From contig JAUHZL010000187.1 in the NCBI GenBank assembly GCA_030425945.1, positions 1-6,158 of the forward strand: a stretch of DNA of 6,158 nt, read 5' to 3'. The translations under genes and the position numbers were made by a program. Position 1 is the stretch's first letter; each line of letters starts with the position of its first letter. Shown one piece after another: positions 1 to 3,855 of the stretch. Below the pieces are notes generated by a model. That model searched no databases, had not been told where the DNA came from, and saw nothing but the letters and a program-made list of their open reading frames with translations. The stretch is from Alphaproteobacteria bacterium (lineage in GTDB: Bacteria > Pseudomonadota > Alphaproteobacteria > Rhodobacterales > Rhodobacteraceae).

Positions 1-1
1 A

Positions 2-118
2 CGGCTGGCCGGAGCGTTCCTCGACCGGTTGACCGACCACGTCAACATCCTCGAGATGAACGGCGAAAGCTATCGCCTCGCGCAGGGTCGCGCGCGCAAG
101 ACCGGCGACAACACCTGA
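2..118 (+). CDS. istB: IstB-like ATP-binding helper protein of IS21 transposition, C-terminal fragment
   Basis: This is an open frame from the window edge to a TGA at 116-118, giving the last 38 residues of a longer protein. The peptide includes FLDRLTDHVNILEMNGESYR, which matches the conserved end of IstB proteins (family pattern LLDRLTH..ILEMNGESYR). IstB is an AAA+ ATPase that assists the IstA transposase in IS21 transposition; the ATPase motifs would lie upstream of the window. The frame is undisturbed up to its stop, so nothing here suggests decay. A short Arg/Lys-containing tail follows the conserved block. The identification rests on a short but characteristic motif recalled from the family, not on a search. 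Confidence 0.8.
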   Translation, partial: RLAGAFLDRLTDHVNILEMNGESYRLAQGRARKTGDNT

Positions 119-132
119 TCCAAAGCAGCACA

Positions 133-152
133 CTTGGACCTGACGGTCCAAG
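133..152 (+). terminator. Hairpin just after istB, possible terminator
   Basis: CTTGGACC and GGTCCAAG form a perfect 8-bp inverted repeat around the loop TGAC, starting 14 bases after the istB stop codon. No T-run follows, so it is not a textbook intrinsic terminator. It could slow transcription leaving the insertion sequence, or be structural DNA near its end. Confidence 0.4.
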
Positions 153-187
153 GCGGCCATCACCCGCGTCCCGTGCAAACCCAAATT

Positions 188-229
188 GGCCGAATTTTGC
201 GCCGCCCTGTGGCCCAATTTTCCGCCGCC
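188..229 (+). repeat. Two direct terminal repeats of the IS21-type element
   Basis: GGCCGAATTTTGCGCCGCC at 188-206 and GGCCCAATTTTCCGCCGCC at 211-229 agree at 17 of 19 positions and lie 23 bases apart start to start. The second copy runs directly into GTTGACA, the presumed outer tip. Repeated transposase-binding sites near the tips are a known trait of the IS21 family. The matching copies at the other end of the element are not in the window. Confidence 0.6.
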
Positions 230-236
230 GTTGACA

Positions 237-599
237 CCGGTGTCCGGGGTCCAGCCCCTCGTCGGATCGCAGGCTCCGAACCCGCTCGGGGCAGGGGCGC
301 TGCCAGGCGAACGAGGCGGCCGAATCGGTTTCCGAGCGCCACCCTGCGGCAGAGACGCGGCGGGCCGACCCCTGACAGATCGCGGCATTACGTCGCATTA
401 CGACGATGCAACCCACTGCGAAGCCCCCCCCCGAAAGCGGTCGCCAAGCGCCTGACTGCAAACAGGAATTGTAGTTGGTCCCTCGAAGAGACCCCAGTGT
501 TTTCACAGACTTGCCGGCGCCCAACCCAAAGGTGGCGATTGTTACGCTGCGTGAAATGGAGGAGCCTGTCTGACGTGCATTACACCGCGAGAGGCCTCC
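237..599. other. Non-coding upstream region of the precursor gene
   Basis: I see no convincing gene in these 363 bases. Frames that stay open here give Arg/Pro-rich products without recognisable motifs or ribosome binding sites. The stretch runs from the insertion-sequence tip to the precursor start and must hold the precursor promoter unless transcription comes from the element. No clear -35/-10 pair was found. It contains a run of nine C (424-432), GCATTAC repeats (see separate entry) and a weak imperfect inverted repeat GGTCcCT/AGaGACC at 477-493. A GAGAGG Shine-Dalgarno at 589-594 lies 5 bases before the ATG at 600. Confidence 0.6.
385..402 (+). repeat. GCATTACG direct repeat with 10-bp period, possible operator
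   Basis: GCATTACG occurs at 385-392 and again at 395-402, so the copies sit on the same face of the helix. The extended decamers are GCATTACGTC and GCATTACGAC. A third GCATTAC lies at 577-583, just upstream of the precursor's ribosome binding site. Direct repeats one helical turn apart are common targets of OmpR/PhoB-type response regulators, but no regulator gene is visible here, so the role is inference. Confidence 0.3.
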
Positions 600-1607
600 A
601 TGCAGTACATCGACAACCCGAACAGCGGTCGTCACATGATTTTGAGCCCAGAGCTCGCCGTCATGTCTGGCGCGATTCGCACGGACAGCGTGGACGATCT
701 CCGCCGCTTCGAGCGGGCGTTCCCTTTCGACCCGCGCGTCGTGGTGGCGGTGTCGAAGGAGGTGCTCGACAGCCACGGCATCCAAGGCAGGCGCGATCCG
801 TCCTTCGCCCGCGCGGTCCTCTCGCCGAAGGAGAAGACGGACATAGTCTTCAAGACGCTTCTGCCAAAGGTCTATCTGCCCGCGGCAGCGCCGGGCTGGA
901 CAGCGAGCATGTATTTCGACATCACCGGTGCCGGCGACTACACGGTGAACGTGGGCGCAGGCGGCGTGAGTGTGTACGAGGGCAAGCAGGGCGAGCCCGA
1001 CGCGACCGTGACAACCGACGCGACCACCTTCGCTGCGGTAATGCGCTTCGAGGCGCTTGACGACGCCAACCAGATGAACGGCGTCAACGTCATAGACGAC
1101 GAGGGCAAGAGCGAGGAACTGTCCGACGAGAGCCTCGAGCTCGTCGCTGGCGGCAAGGGCGGCTCGGTCTGCGGCGCCGAGGGTTGCGGCGGCGACGCCT
1201 GCTCGGGCGCGGCGACCGGAGCGGGCGGCTGCGGAGGCGCGGCCTGCGCCGGCGCTGCTACCGGGGTCGGCGCCTGCGGGGGCGCGGCCTGCGCGGTCGA
1301 CGTCTGCGGCGCAGCCGCCTGCGGCGGCGCGGCCTGCGGGGGCGCGGCCTGCGGGGGCGACGCCTGCGGAGCGGCGGGCTGCGGGGGCGCGGCCTGCGGG
1401 GGCGCGGCCTGCGGGGGCGCGGCCTGCGCCGGCGCGGCCTGCGCTGCGGACGCCTGCGGCGGCGACGCTTGCGCCGGTGCGGCCTGCGCCGCGGCGGCAT
1501 CAGTCGGCGGCGCCTGCGCCGGCAACGCCTGCGGCGCCGACGTGGCCCCCGGGCCAGATCTCGGCCCCTGCGCCGTCAACGTGATCCCCGTGATCCCTTT
1601 CATCTGA
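600..1607 (+). CDS. RiPP precursor: SCP2-like leader with a pentad-repeat Cys core
   Basis: A 335-residue protein, probably the substrate of the downstream maturase and exporter. The ATG at 600 is chosen because GAGAGG lies 5 bases upstream and an in-frame stop lies at 552-554. Residues 1-190 contain no Cys. Residues about 95-165 resemble the SCP2 sterol-carrier fold (FDITGAGDYTVNV, then VSVYEG, then PDATVTTDATTFAAVM). The end of the leader, SDESLELVAGG (175-185), is a classic double-glycine C39 processing site, so the core would start at Lys186; a second Gly-Gly at 187-188 is possible. From residue 191 to 311 every fifth residue is Cys, except Thr206, Thr221 and Ser301. The spacers are mostly GGAA or AGAA. 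A non-repeat tail of about 20 residues has one more Cys (324) and ends NVIPVIPFI. All 23 Cys are in the core. Residues 1-80 are not recognised. The precursor role is inferred from the Gly-Gly site, the composition and the neighbours; a Cys-rich metal-binding secreted protein is an alternative. Confidence 0.85.
   Translation: MQYIDNPNSGRHMILSPELAVMSGAIRTDSVDDLRRFERAFPFDPRVVVAVSKEVLDSHGIQGRRDPSFARAVLSPKEKTDIVFKTLLPKVYLPAAAPGWTASMYFDITGAGDYTVNVGAGGVSVYEGKQGEPDATVTTDATTFAAVMRFEALDDANQMNGVNVIDDEGKSEELSDESLELVAGGKGGSVCGAEGCGGDACSGAATGAGGCGGAACAGAATGVGACGGAACAVDVCGAAACGGAACGGAACGGDACGAAGCGGAACGGAACGGAACAGAACAADACGGDACAGAACAAAASVGGACAGNACGADVAPGPDLGPCAVNVIPVIPFI
1170..1544 (+). repeat. 15-bp tandem repeat array encoding the Cys pentads
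   Basis: Twenty-five tandem 15-base units, each starting with a TGC codon except three (ACC, ACC and TCA), encode C-x-x-x-x pentads inside the precursor. The commonest unit is TGCGGGGGCGCGGCC; three perfect copies in a row occupy 1380-1424 and a further one lies at 1335-1349. Other units differ by silent or single-residue changes. Because the unit is free of stops in other frames, both strands stay open through the array, giving spurious Arg-rich and Ala/Gln/Pro-rich frames. The perfect copies suggest recent expansion by slippage or unequal recombination. Confidence 0.9.
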
Positions 1608-1634
1608 CGCCACCACAAGACGCGACTTCGAACC

Positions 1635-1657
1635 GGCGCGGCGTTCTTCGCCGCGCC
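1635..1657 (+). terminator. GC-rich hairpin after the precursor gene, likely attenuator or mRNA stabiliser
   Basis: GGCGCGGCG and CGCCGCGCC form a perfect 9-bp stem around the loop TTCTT, beginning 27 bases after the precursor stop. The sequence after it (AACCGTATGTG) has no T-run, so complete intrinsic termination is unlikely. In RiPP operons a hairpin between precursor and enzyme genes often lowers downstream transcription or protects the precursor mRNA; that is the inferred role here. Confidence 0.6.
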
Positions 1658-1708
1658 AACCGTATGTGTTTAACTGAAGAACTATATGTGGCGGTTCGTC
1701 GCGAGTTT

Positions 1709-1758
1709 TTCAGCTGAACTCTTTTCCTTCGTGATAAATCGTGCCAAGCTCAATTGAG
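1709..1758. promoter_or_regulatory. Pair of TCA-NN-TGA palindromes ahead of the maturase gene
   Basis: TTCAGCTGAA (1709-1718) and CTCAATTGAG (1749-1758) are perfect 10-bp palindromes sharing the core TCA-NN-TGA, with centres exactly 40 bases apart. They lie in the AT-richest part of the window, the 1658-1783 gap between hairpin and maturase. This could be an operator pair for a dimeric repressor and imply a second promoter for the downstream genes. No convincing -35/-10 pair was identified, and two short palindromes could arise by chance. Confidence 0.25.
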
Positions 1759-1783
1759 TGTTTTATGGATCCGGGTAGGGCCA

Positions 1784-3838
1784 ATGGGGGACGGCGCGCA
1801 ATTTCATCGCGAGCGCTGGGCGGCTGATCGATCAGCTTGTGACCCCGTTCTCGGCGTCACTGCCCTCGTCTCGATGCCGTTCGGCTCGGTACTGCAGCCC
1901 TCCATGGCGATCGGCCAAATCCAGGCGCAGCTGATCGAGGCTGGCCAGAACGCCTTCAGCATGTATCTGAACGTCGAGTTCGCGGCGCGCTTCGGCTTAC
2001 TCGCCTATGAGATGATAGCCAAGCGCCGCGGCGTCGACGTCCAGCTCGGAGAATGGCTGTTCGCCGCTGAAGCGTGGGACCAGCCGACGGCGCTCGACGA
2101 GGCCGCCTTCCTCGAGATCGCAGAGACCGAGACCGAGGCGCTGCGCGAATTCGTCGGCGACCCGATCCCCCGCATTCTCGATATCCGCCGGACTTTCGTG
2201 CCCCAGTTTCTCGAAATGGCGACCGATGCGCTTTGCCGGATCGACGACCTGAAGGTTGTCGGCTTCTCCTGCCTGTTCTTCCAGACCCTGCCTTCGATCG
2301 CACTCGCCCGCCGCATCCGCGAGCGGCGCCCCGAGGTGAAGATCGTGTTCGGCGGGCCGTCGATGCATGAGGCGATGGGCCGCGAATACATGCGCGCCCT
2401 GCCCTTCATCGACGCGATGTCGATCGGCGAGGCTGACCGCGACGGGCCGGCGCTGTTCCGCGCTCTGGCCGAAGGCCGTGCGCCGGCCGATCTCGGCGAC
2501 GTGCTCTGGCGGGCCGTGCCCGGCGGCGCGATTCGCGAGGGCGCTCCGTCGGCGCCGGCGGACGCCGCGCTGCTCGACCGGCTGCCGATCCCTGACTACG
2601 AGAACTACTTCCGCGCCATGGACCGTGCCGGCTTCCTCGCCGACCCCTCCGTCGCCGACCGCATCTTCGTGCCCTACGAGACCTCGCGCGGCTGCTGGTG
2701 GGGCCAGAAGAAGCACTGCACCTTCTGCGGCCTGAACCCGCTTGGCATGAACTACCGCGCGAAAAGCCCGGAGCGCGCCGTCGAGATCATCGAAAGCACG
2801 GTCGAGCGCTGGGGCGTGCCGCGGCTGCTCGCCGTGGACAACATTCTTCCTCAAAACTACTACGACGAGGTGCTGCCGGTCCTGCGCGAAGGGCCCTACA
2901 GCGGGCAACTGGAGATCTGGTACGAGATCAAGACCAACGTCGCCCGCGACAAGATTAAGTTGCTAGCGGAGGCCGGCGTCACCCTGATTGTCCCCGGCAT
3001 CGAGAACCTCTCGACCAACATTCTCCGCGCGATCGACAAGGGCGTGACGGCACTCCACAACGTCTACGCGCTGAAGCTCTTCGCGGAGTACGGGATCATG
3101 CCCGGCTGGGGTATGCTGATGCGCATCCCCGGCGAGCGCGCCGAGGACTACACGGATATGGCCGCGCTCATCCCGAAGCTGATGCATCTGCATCCGCCCT
3201 TCAGCGGCCCGCGGCTTGTGGAGCTCCATCGCTTCAGCCCCTATCACTTCCGCGCCGAGGAGTTCGTCGACAGCTTCACGCCGCAGGCCTGGTATCGAGG
3301 CCTTTTCCCGGATGGCGCGGTCGATCTCGACAAGGTCGCCTACTACTTCGACGCAGAGTGGCGGAACGTGACGACAGAAACCGCCCGCGCGCCCCTCGTC
3401 GCCGCGATCTGGCACTGGATCGACGCTTGGCGCGAGCGCCCGCGCGTGCCGAAGCTCGAGGCGCGCGACATCGAGGGCGGCAGGATCGAGATTCTTGACA
3501 CCCGCAGGACGCGCTCGGCCGCCTGGCGTCTCGACGCTGAGGAGGCGGCGGTCTACCGGCTGATGGACGACCCGCTGCCCCGCGCCCGGTTCGGCCCAGC
3601 GGCGGCCGAAGCAGGGGTCGCGCCCGAGCGCGCCGAGGCGCTGGCGCGCGACTATCTGGAGGCCGGGCTCGCCATAGATCTCGACGGCAAGTTGCTCTCC
3701 CTCGCCCTGCCGCCCACTGCACACGAGCCGAGCCTCGCCTACCGGCGCAGCGTGTTCTCGCGCGTCGGGCAGAAGGAGCAGCTTGAGGCGGCCAAGGCCG
3801 CCCGCGTCGCGCAACTCACGGCCGCCGCCGCGGTCTGA
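1784..3838 (+). CDS. Cobalamin-binding radical SAM RiPP maturase (RiPP maturation radical SAM protein 1 / C-methyltransferase type)
   Basis: A 684-residue enzyme expected to modify the upstream precursor using S-adenosylmethionine, a 4Fe-4S cluster and probably cobalamin. It starts like its family with ALVSMPFGS (28-36). Residues about 150-235 form a B12-binding-like Rossmann region (VVGFSC at 158-163, FGGPSM at 189-194, SIGEAD at 213-218). The cluster motif is SRGCWWGQKKHCTFCGLN with Cys304, Cys312 and Cys315, spaced CX7CX2C as in this family rather than CX3CX2C. Further blocks are VDNILPQNYYDEVLP, the strand PGIENLS (from 404) and MRIPGE. Residues about 565-670 (ILDTRR..., then LLSLALP) look like a small C-terminal winged-helix domain, perhaps leader-binding. 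The ATG at 1784 has a weak AGGG 3 bases upstream; an in-frame TTG at 1754 would add 10 residues but lacks a ribosome binding site. Family members are annotated as C-methyltransferases; the actual reaction on this precursor is unknown. The gene lies 17 bases ahead of the HlyD gene, probably in one operon. Confidence 0.9.
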   Translation: MGDGAQFHRERWAADRSACDPVLGVTALVSMPFGSVLQPSMAIGQIQAQLIEAGQNAFSMYLNVEFAARFGLLAYEMIAKRRGVDVQLGEWLFAAEAWDQPTALDEAAFLEIAETETEALREFVGDPIPRILDIRRTFVPQFLEMATDALCRIDDLKVVGFSCLFFQTLPSIALARRIRERRPEVKIVFGGPSMHEAMGREYMRALPFIDAMSIGEADRDGPALFRALAEGRAPADLGDVLWRAVPGGAIREGAPSAPADAALLDRLPIPDYENYFRAMDRAGFLADPSVADRIFVPYETSRGCWWGQKKHCTFCGLNPLGMNYRAKSPERAVEIIESTVERWGVPRLLAVDNILPQNYYDEVLPVLREGPYSGQLEIWYEIKTNVARDKIKLLAEAGVTLIVPGIENLSTNILRAIDKGVTALHNVYALKLFAEYGIMPGWGMLMRIPGERAEDYTDMAALIPKLMHLHPPFSGPRLVELHRFSPYHFRAEEFVDSFTPQAWYRGLFPDGAVDLDKVAYYFDAEWRNVTTETARAPLVAAIWHWIDAWRERPRVPKLEARDIEGGRIEILDTRRTRSAAWRLDAEEAAVYRLMDDPLPRARFGPAAAEAGVAPERAEALARDYLEAGLAIDLDGKLLSLALPPTAHEPSLAYRRSVFSRVGQKEQLEAAKAARVAQLTAAAAV

Positions 3839-3855
3839 CCTAGGAGCCGCGCGCC

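Larger units (their letters stand above)
1..236 (+). mobile_element. Right end of an IS21-family insertion sequence (partial)
   Basis: The stretch holds the last 38 codons of an IstB-type helper gene, then a short 3' untranslated part, then two near-identical terminal repeats finishing in GTTGACA at 230-236. Read from the outside on the other strand, the end begins TGTCAAC. IS21 elements typically begin TG and end CA and carry several internal repeats near each end for transposase binding, which fits. The boundary at 236 is inferred from the CA dinucleotide and the end of the repeat. The left end and the istA gene lie outside the window, so target duplications cannot be checked and it is unknown whether the element is intact. 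Confidence 0.7.

Noticed and set aside
511..542. Promoter TTGCCG ... GATTGT upstream of the precursor
   Set aside because: The 20-base spacer and poor -10 match make it no better than chance.
42..785. A 247-codon open frame on the minus strand across the upstream region and precursor start
   Set aside because: Composition is Arg/Ser-rich without motifs, it crosses the IS21 tip and is antisense to the well-supported precursor start; typical of long antisense frames in GC-rich DNA.
795..880. NHLP (nitrile hydratase-like) leader similarity at DPSFARAVLSPKE
   Set aside because: It resembles the NHLP start DPxFRxxLLxDPK only briefly; the following residues fit an SCP2-like pattern better. A profile search could overturn this.
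134..1060. A 308-codon open frame on the plus strand
   Set aside because: It overlaps the precursor out of frame, begins inside the insertion-sequence end, is Arg-rich and lacks a ribosome binding site or family features.
1170..1544. CRISPR array or other spacer array
   Set aside because: Units are contiguous, 15 bases long, in frame and coding, with no unique spacers.
1170..1544. Classical pentapeptide-repeat (A[D/N]Lxx) beta-helix protein
   Set aside because: The period is five, but the central Leu/Phe is missing throughout and Asp sits two residues before Cys rather than in the A-D-L order.
938..1618. Ala/Gln/Pro-rich minus-strand frame over the repeat array
   Set aside because: It is the reverse reading of the 15-base repeat. 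The + strand frame has the SD, the leader domain and the Gly-Gly site; the low-complexity product here is a by-product.
1184..1717. Arg-rich frame over the array, including a 17-codon ATG frame at 1664-1717
   Set aside because: Frame-shifted reading of the same repeat. The small terminal frame has no ribosome binding site and no recognisable sequence.
1754..1783. TTG start for the maturase, adding 10 residues
   Set aside because: No ribosome binding site upstream of 1754, and the added residues lie outside the conserved family start; it also overlaps a palindrome. Kept only as an alternative.
2693..2728. SPASM-type radical SAM (sactipeptide/ranthipeptide) assignment
   Set aside because: The cluster motif is CX7CX2C with a preceding B12-like domain, and no C-terminal Cys-rich SPASM region is present.
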